Assembly (NCBI RefSeq): GCF_901000735.1
Contig: NC_081545.1
Span: forward strand, 33,721,634-33,785,633
Length of the DNA stretch: 64,000 nucleotides
DNA from: Corylus avellana
Lineage: Eukaryota > Streptophyta > Magnoliopsida > Fagales > Betulaceae
Direction of reading: 5' to 3'
The notes under the pieces are model-generated. The model worked only from the letters and a program-made list of their open reading frames with translations. It ran no database searches and was not told the DNA's origin. Each line of letters starts with the position of its first letter. Position 1 is the stretch's first letter. Made by a program: the position numbers and the translations under genes. This document shows, one piece after another, positions 11,966-23,851 of this stretch.

Positions 11966-12445
11966 ATGGCTGAACCTGAGCCCAACCAGCCTAGCCTACC
12001 TATGCAAAATCTTCTTTTAGTGGTGGCTAGCCTGGTTACTACCGCAACTTTCCAAGCAGCAGTCAACCCTCCCGGTGGCGTTTGGCAAGGTGACTCGGGG
12101 AACAAAGGGACAAATACTCTGACGGGTAAGTCCGTTTTAGCTTCTAATGATCCCAACCTGTACCAAGGTTTCATTTTGTGTAATTCGCTGGCGTTTTCTT
12201 CGGCTGCCATCGTTATTTTATCTATCATACGTGGCACACAATATTATGTGGAGACTTATGTGGCCTTTGCTTCAATGGCGTTTGTATTTTGTTTTTCAAT
12301 TGAAGCCGTACAGCCACCTGACACTACGGTTCAACTCTATAGGACCTATCTGATCGCAGTATTTCTTCCATTAATAGTAAGTCCACTAATAAGCACGTAT
12401 GGGTGGCCGCAAATAAAAAAAATGGTGTTCGGAGTAGGGTGGTGA
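11966..12445 (+). CDS. Small PGG-domain membrane protein, single exon
   Basis: A 159-residue open frame with a good start context (acaaaATGG). Residues about 14-40 carry the PGG-domain signature, with a hydrophobic helix followed by AAVNPPGGVWQ. Further hydrophobic segments at about 67-87, 94-113 and 126-146 give four predicted membrane helices, ending in YGWPQIKK. The PGG domain is normally the C-terminal membrane part of plant ankyrin proteins of the ACD6/ITN1 type. Here no ankyrin repeats are encoded upstream, so this is a stand-alone PGG protein or a surviving fragment. A possible polyadenylation word (gaataaag) lies about 320 bp downstream. Function is unknown; membrane location is inferred from the helices. 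Confidence 0.8.
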   Translation: MAEPEPNQPSLPMQNLLLVVASLVTTATFQAAVNPPGGVWQGDSGNKGTNTLTGKSVLASNDPNLYQGFILCNSLAFSSAAIVILSIIRGTQYYVETYVAFASMAFVFCFSIEAVQPPDTTVQLYRTYLIAVFLPLIVSPLISTYGWPQIKKMVFGVGW

Positions 12446-13082
12446 TCTGTAGTGCAACAAGAATAAGGGATCAGTTACATCACTCTATGAATGTTCCAGG
12501 CTTATGTAAACGAAAATTGTTAGGAGTTAATATTTTCTTTATATATATTTGGCCAATCTCATTTTATAAATTAATTATTAGATTTGTAGACTTAATTGAT
12601 CTATAAATTTATAAAAGAATATTGGACAGATATAAAAAACTTATTAACCTTTAACATTTTTTTATAGAAAATAAGTTGCCCTCTTTGCTTTTTTCTTGTT
12701 CAATCCTCATCCTGATCACCTTCCTTTTCACACTTTTGTAACGGAAGTGCTTTTGTGAAATATATATGAATAAAGCAACTTTCATTTTTAGTAATTATAG
12801 GACATTTTGATAGGACATAAATTTTCTTCAAACTAGCATAGAGAAAATATTGTCTAATTCTAGTTAAAATCGTTGTGAAATTTTAATGTACTCGTAAGTA
12901 TATGAATCATTTTGCAATATAATATTGCAAGTGCGAGGTTGAACCCACATGAAATTGTGTTTATGAAAAACAAATATATCTAAACCGGCCAACTAAATCT
13001 TAACATAGTTTCGAAAGATGAGTGGTTTTTTTTTAATAGAAAATAAAAAGAAAAAATATAAAAAAGGAAGAGGAAAGCGTCT
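12446..13082. other. Intergenic, ends in a 19-bp DOX exon-1 match at the gap
   Basis: AT-rich with no gene recognised. The final 19 bases before the gap (13064-13082) are identical to the 3' end of DOX exon 1 (18427-18445), although no other DOX sequence is next to them. Confidence 0.6.
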
Positions 13083-13102
13083 NNNNNNNNNNNNNNNNNN
13101 NN
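13083..13102. other. Assembly gap, 20 N
   Basis: Twenty N, probably a placeholder. The left edge is a DOX exon-1 fragment and the right flank from about 13185 resembles the DOX-DEG9 spacer (2708-2820 and 22866-22975). A rearranged or collapsed copy of the duplicated block may be hidden here. Confidence 0.95.
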
Positions 13103-13139
13103 TTCGAGAGGTCCATTGGTAGTGATATAAATGTATATA

Positions 13140-13183
13140 TATGGTGATATCATATACCCTTAAAGGTATATGATATCACCATA
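13140..13183. repeat. Perfect palindrome, 19-bp arms
   Basis: Positions 13140-13158 are the exact reverse complement of 13165-13183, with a 6-base loop. The right arm runs into spacer sequence found elsewhere in the window, while the left arm has no such continuation. It is either a short inversion or an assembly fold-back beside the gap. Confidence 0.75.
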
Positions 13184-13352
13184 CTCAACAAATTAGAAAG
13201 AAAAAGCTATTTTTTTGGTATAGCATTTTGTACATGCTGTTGCAATACTCTAACGCATGCAACTCACTTGCAAAAACTTTTGGGGTAATTACTTTTTGGC
13301 CTCATGAACTACAATACTTTGTCACTTTCTCCCCATGAACTATCAACTATGA

Positions 13353-13672
13353 CACCTGACCCCATCAAACTACCATCTTATGACAAAAAACCCAATTCTA
13401 TTAGTCAAAGGGGTTAAAATTGACGGTCAACGGTCATGTGCCATTTTAAATTTTTTTTCTTTCACTTTTGCCTTCACTTCAAACAAATAAAGTCAATATG
13501 TTTAGGAGGGTATAGCGTCGTTTTCTCGATCTGAAGTGAGGGCAAAAGTGGAAGAAATTTTTTTTTAAAATGACACATGACTTGCACATGACCGTTAACC
13601 GTCAATTTTAACCCTTTTAACTAACGGAATGGAGCTTTTTGTCATAAGATTGTAATTTGATGGGGTCAGGTG
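13353..13672. mobile_element. Foldback MITE with long terminal inverted repeats
   Basis: A 320-bp element starts cacctgacccc and ends ggggtcaggtg. The left arm, about 13353-13480, pairs with the right arm, about 13533-13672, through landmarks such as cttatgaca/gtcataag, aaaattgacggt/accgtcaatttt and cacttttgcc/ggcaaaag. Only about 50 bp lie between the arms and there is no coding capacity. Long, nearly end-to-end inverted repeats suggest a non-autonomous, possibly Mutator-like element. Flanking target duplications were not resolved. Confidence 0.7.
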
Positions 13673-14125
13673 AATCTCCCCCACTCCCTTTTTTTTTAAA
13701 AAAAAAAATTTTAATTTGTATTTCTTTTCTCGGCAGCCAGACAGACCCAATGGCTAATGTTTGGCCACGTTGTTAGGGGTTGTGTTTGCTGGTTTTCCCA
13801 TGTTGGAGAGAGAGAGAGATACGTACGGATGTGCAACGTGAATACCGTGTACAAATAGACAACATAGGTGATTGGATTTGGGACCATATTTGTGCTCAAA
13901 TTTTGTTCTTTTGTAAAGATGTCATCTTTGGGAAAAATGATAAACAAATGTATCAGTTTAATATTTCTAGGTAATATTAGACATAATAAGCTTATGGTTT
14001 ATTAAAGTAGTTCCATGTACATATTCCCCTTCAAGTAGATCGAGGGTAAATTAAGACAGACTCAATATATAACTTCATTATTCCAAATAATATATAATAG
14101 GCGGGGGTTTGATATAATGTGCGAT
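13673..14125. other. Intergenic, 3' flank of DOX copy 2
   Basis: Homopolymer-rich sequence with a short GA run near 13808. This includes the presumed 3' UTR of the DOX gene, whose stop codon is at 14126-14128. No other gene is seen. Confidence 0.4.
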
Positions 14126-17100
14126 TCACTGAGGAACTCGTAGATAGAGTGGGATTGGATTGTATGAATTTGGAGGTGAATCCCAGACTGAGAAAGAACT
14201 TGTAGAATTCATCCATTTCTTCGTCAATTCTGGATAATGACGGTCTATTACATCTTTCAAGTTCTCTGTATTATTAACCCATGCAAGTCCTTTTTTTGTA
14301 TACGTCTCCTCGTTGAAATTGCTTGTGAAGAACCTATCTGATTCCAGCCTCCTGCACGCATGAATGCCCAACCAAGTTAATCATCATGTTATAATTGTAT
14401 CACACACCATTCCCTTATTTAATTTCATTACAATTACTGGATTTGTTTTATTACCTTGATGCCATTAGTAAGAATATTACAAAAGCTGTCTCACTAATAG
14501 CGAACCCTGTGATCTTTTTCTCTGCCATGAGGCCCACAAGCAAATCAAGCTCTTCAACATCATCACCGTACACTTCTTCAAGCACTCGAATCGCTTCGTT
14601 GTCATCCGTCAGATCTTCCCATTTTGAAATGGGTATCAATAGTAGGGCCCTGCGGAAGCCATTGTACCTTGCGACATTCCTCTCTCTGTCCCTATAAACT
14701 GCATCATGGAGGCTAAGAATAAGCTTGCTTCACATTGAATATAAATTGGTAATTAAATCAATTAAATAAACGATCCAGATTAGCTAACACTACCTTCAAG
14801 AGCTGGTAGGTCTACATGATTAGGCCTATCATGGCCATCCACCTCCTGTGGTATAACGTCCCTGAGCCACGTAGGATAGTTCCAAAGCTCTAGGGCCCCA
14901 CTAGCTTGGTGGCCCATTGAAACCAATTGCTTTGTAAACCCAATTTCTGCCAAAACCTTTTCTCCCTTAATACCTATCAAATTTGCCATAGGAACCCTGA
15001 AATACAAAAATAATTACGACAAAACAATTTCCATGAAAATTGAATGGTCTAATTTTGATGTTGAGTTAAATCAAGAGGGTTATACTTTTCAATCAACAGT
15101 GGAGATTTGTTCGGTCCTGGTGCGGTTGAGATGTCCCTGAGGTTAAGGTGATCGGGTAAAAGCGAGTGCATGCGATAAACACTAACAAACTCCTCGGTCA
15201 ACGAATAAGGAACGCCATGATTATTTGGTTTCTTTAGACCCACCAAACCTCCCAATTCGGCTCCTCCAACGTGACCAAATGTGTCCTTGAATTTCTTACC
15301 CAACAATCCATACCTAAAATAGACGTTCAAAAAGTACCATCATATATATAACAATTATCCGTTTGTGTTTACAAATTATAATGATCGATCGGATATTTGA
15401 ATCATAGAGGTGCATTTAAGTTTGTGAACAACATTTTCCTTTTGAGTTGTCTTTGATCTTGAAAATGAATTAAAAACCTCCATTTTGCATTTTCGCTTAG
15501 TATTCATCATACATATAGAGATGGAGAAGGTGATCAATTCAGTAAACTTATGTTGAAATAAAAAAGAATACCAATTGGCGCGCATCCCTGCAAGCAATGT
15601 ATCAGTTTTGAGAAGTTCCACCGTCCAATCTATTGTATGGATCTTAGCAATCACTGCTGATGTTACCAGCCTTGCATGACGATATAATTCTTCATCACCA
15701 AACTCTGGATATTCCTTCTGAAACATCATTAAAATGAGGATGTTTTGAGCTCATGTTGTATGGTCACATGAAAAGTGGTAAATATTCACATTTTACGGCT
15801 GATTTAATATACCTTGAGGGTATCGCAGACAGCATTGTGTTCTTTAATGAAGAGGGCATGCAATATTGAGACGCCAGCCCAACTATTACGAACATCTCCT
15901 GACACAGCAATGCCATCTTGGTCATGGGGAAGAAGGCCATCTGGTGATATTTTGAGCTTCCCCTCTTTGAAACTTCTCACCTTTCCCAACCTCTCTGCAT
16001 TGCTCCCATATATCGCACTTCCATCCCTGATATTCACCATCTTTCTTGTTAGACACATGCAAAATTTTTAAATAATCACTTGTATATGGAAGAAATAAAT
16101 TTAATCATTTAATTTATATTTCCACGTTTATTACGCCAATCAATAAAAAATTAAATTTGATTACGAAAAGTTTCTTACCACCATGGTGTACGAATGTTCA
16201 AAGTCCCATTCTTGATCTCGTAAAAGCCAGTTGGAACCTCCTTTGTCTTGTAGAACTTGAAAGACTTGAGGGGGCATTGGTTTGCAACTTCTCTAGGTGC
16301 AATCAGCTCAATCTACAACAATTTTGTCCAAATTAAAGAACATATTTATAATATAAACATATATTTTTTATTGACACAAAAACAAAGTGTTTAATTTCAA
16401 TATATATATATATATATATACAAAGCAAACCTGATTGGTATCCTCCAAGTGGTCAACCCAATCATGTATCATAAACTGAATCCAAGAAGCAGCAATCATG
16501 TTGAATTGCTTCCCTGTGTCAGTGAATTTTCTCCGCGCAAGAAGTTTTGTGGCCACCACCATTGGATCTGGTTTCCTTAGCTGCGCGCGCGCACATATAT
16601 CATCCAAATTAAATCAATTATTCATAACATAAATTATTGTAACTCTTTTAGATTTCTTAGAACTTTTTACTAGTTGAGTTTCACATACAGCAAATTATCG
16701 TAATTATAATTTGAAGTAATAAATATTTAAAAATTTTCTTTCGTATATTGAGCCACGTGATCATATATATAAGTAGGGACAGATTTAGAGGGGACTGGGA
16801 GTGGCCCTGGTCCCCCCATAATTACAAGAAAAAAAAAATTAAGGCAAAAAAAAAATTTTAAGGTAAAAAAAAAAATTAAGGTATTTTTTACCAATTAGTC
16901 CATTTCCAAATTGAAAGCTGGTTCCGTTCCTGTATATATATAAGCATGTATAATGTGTATCTATATGGGACCATTTTTTTTTTTTATTACATATGGGATA
17001 ATATTTTGTTATTTATATGGAAAATATTGGTAGGACCATGTGTGTTTTTCGTCTCTTTATGTTAAAACATCGGATTTCAATTTTGTAAATTTGAGATCCG

Positions 17101-17449
17101 AGTTTACAATAATTTTAAATCTGATATTTTTATTATTTTTTTTTTCTCAAACAAATGACAAAATTAATATGAATATATACTTTCCTTAAAAAAAAGTTGA
17201 GAAAACATTAAAAACAAGAAAAGAAGGAGAAAAAAAAAAAAATGAAGTTGACTGATGCATGTGCAGCCATATCGATCCATGCAGCTAGAGCCATGATGAT
17301 GATGGCTAGATACGACCCAACCTCATCATTAATGTCGAGCTCTCAACCAGCCACGGCCGGCCTAGTAAAATTGGGTGCGTCAAGGTCGAGCTCTCATGCA
17401 CTCAACCATGCATGCCGTGAGCCCATGGTTGGGCATGATCCAACCATTT

Positions 17450-17483
<34 letters not shown>

Positions 17484-18549
17484 TCTTATCTCATCATTTT
17501 TTTTTTCTTTAGTTTTTAATTTTTATAAAAATAATGGTTCGTTTGGCAACACTCTTTAGGATAACTTTTTGCTTTTTAGAAAAATACTAAAAAATTATCA
17601 AACAACGTAATCAACACATAAAATATTCTAAAGCTACTTTCACCTTTCATTTAAAATAATTAAAAAATTAAAAAAGTTTACCAAACAAGCCCGGTAACAT
17701 AATTATAAAAAGTAAAAAACTTAAAATATTATCAAATAACTCAACACATACAACATTCAAAGTTCAGCTTCGCCCTAGAAGTGGAACTAACTGGCAAGCG
17801 GGTTTACCAAATTTAGCTTTTTAATATGTATTTCACATCGTTAATATTATGTATTTAATAATAAAAAAATGACAAATTTTCGAGTTTAAAATGATAATAA
17901 ACTTAATTTCAAAATTAAAAATTGAGATGTGTCAACCGTCGTATATGGTCCCAACGGGAGAAATATCGAATACCTTGTTCTTTTGATCAACCGGAAGAAG
18001 GTTTCTGCCAAAGAAAGTTCCTTCACTACCTGCACCTTCATTGAAGGGATCGTTGTGTTCTCCATCAGCTGTCCTGTATGGATAATCCCCGGGGTTAAAT
18101 CTAACACCCACCGGAGATCTACCAACGTTGATTAAATTGTATTCCTCGTGAAGGTGCCGGCGAACACCGAGATAAGCTAGACCTAAGAACACTGGTAAGC
18201 GGTGCCATATCCCCAGCTTATCAATGGAGTGGACAATCTGCATGAAACACATGAAATTAAAGATAACGTCATTAATTATGTCTTCATCCCATAAAAAGAA
18301 AAATGTATACGCTAATTGATTAATGAGTGTCGATCGTATATGTCTACATGCATGTCTTGACATTTTCAGAAACAAATAATAATAATAATAAAGCACAAGC
18401 TTATATATGAACATTAATGGCAGTACAAGGAAGAGGAAAGCGTCTATGAGAGTCATCTTGGCAACAGCTTCATGGAAGTCTCCATGGATGAATCGATGGA
18501 AAGGAGCAGTTAGGAGGGCCCTCAGGGATGTCATTACTACAGACAACAT
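14126..18549 (-). CDS. DOX1: Fatty-acid alpha-dioxygenase, complete (copy 2)
   Basis: Haem enzyme that adds oxygen to the alpha carbon of free fatty acids, giving 2-hydroperoxy acids used in defence and stress oxylipin formation. Ten exons, 5'->3': 18427-18549, 17974-18237, 16431-16580, 16179-16312, 15813-16026, 15572-15717, 15086-15313, 14794-14996, 14455-14698, 14126-14351. They total 1932 nt (643 aa), close to the 639 aa I recall for Arabidopsis DOX1. The animal-peroxidase-like domain fills most of the protein. The distal haem His is at about residue 168 (MIHDWVDH). The catalytic Tyr and proximal haem His are at about 390 and 393 (SVYRMHSLL). The GHQASGALELWNYP and FAISETAF segments are conserved. 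Intron 2 is by far the longest (1393 bp) and has poly-A/T runs. The start is the first ATG of the exon homologous to the other copies; a second ATG five codons later is possible. The split into DOX1 versus DOX2 is inferred from resemblance only. Confidence 0.93.
16581..17973 (-). other. Long intron 2 of DOX copy 2
   Basis: This 1.4-kb intron holds long A/T homopolymers (about 17449-17482) and a fragment near 16780-16870 rich in purine runs, probably an old transposon piece. An open frame of 105 codons on the plus strand at 17242-17559 runs into poly-lysine from the A-run and is not credible. The part from 17532 rightwards recurs after the 20-N gap at 19919. Confidence 0.5.
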
Positions 18550-19898
18550 TGTCGATCGTTGCTTGCATACAATTACTACTCTTTCTTTAAGATATACACA
18601 TATATATACCAAATGGAGGGACGTCGTCCTTCGTGCAAAAATGTCAAACGATGATCGAGAGGCGGCCAATATTGATTAACTAAAATGCAGCCTTTTTGAA
18701 CAATTCACCTGAGCGGCGGAACTATGGGCTGATATGACTTTTATAGGTCAAAGTTGTGAAAATCATATTTTGAGAAGTGTTTCGGAACCAAACAAATGAA
18801 CCCAAATTTTTTTTCAAATTGACGTGGCAGACCGTGAATAGTACACAAAGAAGAGAGGATTGCATTTTTTTAATTTAAAAACTCTTGCCACGTAAATTTG
18901 AAAATTTTTCTAAGTTCATTTGTTTAGCTTCCTAGCACTTCTCTCATATTCTTACTTTAACATGCATATTCCTATACTAACCCCCCTTTTTTTAAGCAAA
19001 AAGGGCAGGAGGTGGTGATGCTACTCTACCGGGATTAATTTACCATGGTAACATCTATTCGCTGAGAATTGCTAAGGAAGGACCTAGACGGTGGGAACCG
19101 TAGATGCTCCGTCAAGACCAATTGAATCATAACTTGACTCAACTCCACTAAGACATCAGTAGATTCCTAAGGCGGCTAGTTCAGGAGGCGCCTAAACGAC
19201 AAGAACTATAGGCACTCCGTCAACAACAATTGAACTAGAACCTGACCCAGCCCCATCAGGACATCAGTGAATTTTTAAGGTGGCTAACACTAAATAGGTT
19301 TATGTGAGTGATTATCCATTGCGGATATTCGGACCTACGCCTTAGTACATGTCTGGACCTTATGGACCTCCAATGGTGGTCTTATAATAACCCATTAATG
19401 ATAAAAATATTCATCCAGTTTATTAATTAGCCAGGCTTCCACTTTTTTATGTTCTATTTTACTATTTTTCTCCAAGTGGTGTTGTGTATATATGTATTTT
19501 GTTTTATTGATTTATAATATTAATGTTAGAATTGGTCTATCAATAGAGAGCATAAGCTGGTACGTGAAGACCCAAGTCTACCAGACAAAATAATAATATA
19601 ATTAAAGACAATAATTCAATGTTCCCGACATAAGAAATGATCTAGACCATCAATCATGCCGTCTCTTTTTTGTTTTTGTGTGTTTAAAAAGAGAATTATA
19701 TATATTAATTTACACCTAAAGAGATAAAACAATTGTCAAAGCTACCAGGACCAGAAGGAAACGAATATGATGATATCATAACAAACTTTATACAATAATC
19801 TAAACCTGCTGCTAGCAACATCGGTCCAATTAAAACATTAACGTACGTTTACACACGTACACTTTTGTTTAATTAATTACCTAGTGCTTGTTGAACCA
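18550..19898. repeat. DOX copy 2 upstream region, twin of 422-1776
   Basis: Over 99% identical to the upstream region of DOX copy 1 by eye, with scattered single-base changes only. A TATATATA word at about 18600-18608, some 50 bp upstream of the ATG, is the likely core-promoter TATA region. The copy stops at the word ttgaacca immediately before the gap. No gene is seen. Confidence 0.65.
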
Positions 19899-19918
19899 NN
19901 NNNNNNNNNNNNNNNNNN
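19899..19918. other. Assembly gap, 20 N
   Basis: Twenty N joining the upstream region of DOX copy 2 directly to intron 2 of DOX copy 3. Exons 3-10 of copy 3, if they exist, would have to be inside or lost at this gap. Confidence 0.95.
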
Positions 19919-20359
19919 AATGGTTCGTTTGGCAACACTCTTTAGGATAACTTTTTGCTTTTTAGAAAAATACTAAAAAATTATCAAACAACGTAATCAA
20001 CACATAAAATATTCTAAAGCTACTTTCACCTTTCATTTAAAATAATTAAAAAATTAAAAAAGTTTACCAAACAAGCCCGGTAACATAATTATAAAAAGTA
20101 AAAAACTTAAAATATTATCAAATAACTCAACACATACAACATTCAAAGTTCAGCTTCGCCCTAGAAGTGGAACTAACTGGCAAGCGGGTTTACCAAATTT
20201 AGCTTTTTAATATGTATTTCACATCGTTAATATTATGTATTTAATAATAAAAAAATGACAAATTTTCGAGTTTAAAATGATAATAAACTTAATTTCAAAA
20301 TTAAAAATTGAGATGTGTCAACCGTCGTATATGGTCCCAACGGGAGAAATATCGAATAC

Positions 20360-20935
20360 CTTGTTCTTTTGATCAACCGGAAGAAGGTTTCTGCCAAAGA
20401 AAGTTCCTTCACTACCTGCACCTTCATTGAAGGGATCGTTGTGTTCTCCATCAGCTGTCCTGTATGGATAATCCCCGGGGTTAAATCTAACACCCACCGG
20501 AGATCTACCAACGTTGATTAAATTGTATTCCTCGTGAAGGTGCCGGCGAACACCGAGATAAGCTAGACCTAAGAACACTGGTAAGCGGTGCCATATCCCC
20601 AGCTTATCAATGGAGTGGACAATCTGCATGAAACACATGAAATTAAAGATAACGTCATTAATTATGTCTTCATCCCATAAAAAGAAAAATGTATACGCTA
20701 ATTGATTAATGAGTGTCGATCGTATATGTCTACATGCATGTCTTGACATTTTCAGAAACAAATAATAATAATAATAAAGCACAAGCTTATATATGAACAT
20801 TAATGGCAGTACAAGGAAGAGGAAAGCGTCTATGAGAGTCATCTTGGCAACAGCTTCATGGAAGTCTCCATGGATGAATCGATGGAAAGGAGCAGTTAGG
20901 AGAGCCCTCAGGGATGTCATTACTACAGACAACAT
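20360..20935 (-). pseudogene. Alpha-dioxygenase copy 3, exons 1-2 only, broken at gap
   Basis: Exon 1 (20813-20935, ATG at 20935) and exon 2 (20360-20623) are intact, with splice sites in the same places as the complete gene and an identical exon 2. Downstream the sequence continues 440 bp into intron 2 and then meets the 20-N gap; exons 3-10 do not follow. It may be a truncated pseudogene, or a full gene whose 3' part was dropped or merged with copy 2 in assembly. The upstream TATA region has expanded into a CA/TA microsatellite (20978-21016). Confidence 0.7.
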
Positions 20936-20977
20936 CGTCGATCGTTGCTTGCATACAATTACTACTCCTTCTTTAAG

Positions 20978-21016
<39 letters not shown>

Positions 21017-23851
21017 CCAAATGGAGGGACGTCGTCCTCCGTGCAAAAATGTCAAACGATGATTGAGAGGCGGCCAATATTGATTAAATAAAATACAGCC
21101 TTTTTGAACAATTCACCTGAGCGGCGGAACTATGGGCTGATATGACTTTTATAGGTCGAAGTTGTGAAAGTAATATTTTGAGAATTGCTTGTGAGTCAAA
21201 CAAATAAACTTGAAAAAATTTTCAAATTGACGTGGCAGACCGTGAGAGATAGACAAAAAATAAAGAATTGTATTTTTTTTTTAATTTAAAAACCTTTGCC
21301 ACGTCAATTTGAACATTTTTTTGGGTTTATTTGTTTGGCTTCTTAGCACTTCTCTCATATTTTTACTTTAACACGCATATTCCTATACTAAACTTTTTTT
21401 TTTTTTTTTTATTTAGCAAAAAGGGCAGGAGGTGGTGACGCTACTCTACCGGGATTAATTTACCATGGTAAGATCTATTCGTTGAGAATTGCTCAGGAGG
21501 AGTCTAAACGGTGAAAACTGTAGATGCTTTGTCAAGACTAATTGAATCATAACTTAACTCAACTCTACTAAGACATCAGTGGATTCCTAAGCCGGCTAGT
21601 TCAAGAGGGGCCTAAACGACGAGAACCATAGGCACTCCGTCAACAACAATTGAACTAGAACTTGACCCAGCTCCACCGGGACATCAGTGGATTTTTAAGG
21701 TGGTTAATATTAAACAAGCTTATGTGAGTGATTCTCCCTTGCGAAAATTTGAACCCATGCCTCGGTACATGTTTGGACCTCATGGACCGCCAATGGTGGT
21801 CTTATAATAACCCATTAATGATAAAAATATTCATTCAGTTTATTAATTAGCCAGGCTTCCACTTTTTTATGTTCTGTTTTACTATTTTTCTCCAGGTGGT
21901 GTTGTGTATATATATATATATTTTTTGTTTTATTGATTTATAATATTAATGTTAGAATTGGTCTATCAATAGAGAGCATAAGCTGGTACGTGAAGACCCA
22001 AGTCTACCAGACAAAATAATAATATAAAGACAATAATTCAATGTTCCCGACATAAGAAATGATCTAGACCATCAATCATACCGTCTCTTTTTGGTTTTTG
22101 TGTGTGTTTAAAAAGAGAATTATATATATTAAGTTACACCTAAAGAGATAAAACAATTGTCAAAGACCAGGACCAGAAGGAAACGAATATGATGATATCA
22201 TAACAAACTTCATCCAATAATCTAAACCTGCTGCTAGCTACCTCACTCGAACGGCTGAAATTCCAACCTGCTGATCGATCCAATTAAAACATTAACGTTT
22301 ACACACGTACACTTTTGCTTAATTAATTACCTAGTGCTTGTTGAACCAATTGCAGATCATGACGTGTTTTAATTTGCATTCACAGTACTGCCTTCCTGGA
22401 CTATCTCCCTGTTAGTCTATTTTCTTGCATCATGAATGTAATCGGAGTCAAGTTAGCGGATTTGTTGATACTACCTGCTGCTTCCTTTGTATTTAGTGTA
22501 TGTCTTTGTTCAACCCCATAAGAAATGTAGGAAATGGGGAACAACAATATTATCCCATGCATGCACATTATCAATATTTCTCAATTCAATATTAATATAA
22601 CATATTATCTCTTCATAATTTCTTACTTCTTAATTCTTACCAATAATTGTCATAAAGTGTTCTTTGCGATACTATAAGAATTAATATATTAATACAGTAG
22701 AAGAAAATAAAAGTACGTACCTCTCTTACACATGCATCAAAATATATAGGATCTGATATATTAGTGATGTTTAATTTCACATGCCTTTTAACTCCTGATA
22801 GTGTCTATCATTTTCTTTTCTTTTCAGTACACTATTAGAACAATACCCACAATATTCACCGTCCATAAGCATTACCATACTCGATAAATTGGATTTTTTT
22901 TTTTTTTTCTTTTTCGTATATATAGCATTTTGTACATGTTGCAATACTCTAATGCAACTCCCTTACAAAACTTTTCCCGCGCATCCTCTCAAAAGTTTTT
23001 TCTAGTTTCTTATTACAAACTAACGTGTTAATTCATGTAATATTTATTTTATTAATTACTAAATAATTTAATTTAAGTTTAACTGAAGTGATAATGCCAC
23101 GTAAACACGCAAGCAAAAATCGACCTTTACCTGCCACCAAAAGAAGAGAATGTCATTGGATAAGGGTAGGCCTTGAACAGGCCGAGGTGGGGATACCTTG
23201 GGCCATATGGGCCCAAGGTAATTAGCTAAATACCGAGATGGAGAATGTCATTGGAAGGAGATTATTCACAATTAATTAGCTAATTATTATCAACAAAATT
23301 TCAATGTGGCAGACAACGTGTTTTGAATTCCCATACGGGCGCCCGCCTCTCTGGCAAAGGGATCTGCTTGGCAACTCATATAAGCTAGCTTATATCAAAT
23401 TATCAGCCAATTGCTGATCATGACGTGTTTTGTATTCACACCGCCTTCCTGGACTATCTATTTTCATGCATCATGAATGTAATCGGAGTCAAGCGGATTT
23501 GGTGATCGTACTACCTGCTTCTTCCTTTTGTTTTTGTTCAACCCCATAAGAAAGGTAGGAATTAGGAAATGGAGAAGAACATTATCCCATGCCATGCAAA
23601 TTAATTATCCATTCTCAATACAATATTATAACTTATATCTTCTTTCTTACGAATTCAATAATTGTCATAAAGTGTTATTTGGGATACTATAATCATATCG
23701 TTAAAATTAGTATAAAACAGTAGATCAAAATAACAATACCTCTCTTACATCAAAATAGGATCTGATTAGTGATGTCTCACATGCCTTTTAACTCCATGAG
23801 TGTCTATCATTTTCTTTTCTCAGTGGTAGATTACGTCAAAATGGCTCAAAT
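20936..23851. other. DOX-DEG9 spacer of block B, left part
   Basis: AT-rich sequence without a credible gene. It contains the expanded promoter microsatellite of DOX copy 3, the diverged spacer repeat, and one unit of the 1-kb repeat seen twice in block A. Short frames have no family resemblance. Confidence 0.5.

Noticed and set aside
17242..17559. Plus-strand frame in DOX intron 2
   Set aside because: Runs into an A homopolymer giving poly-lysine; no similarity to known proteins; lies in an intron.
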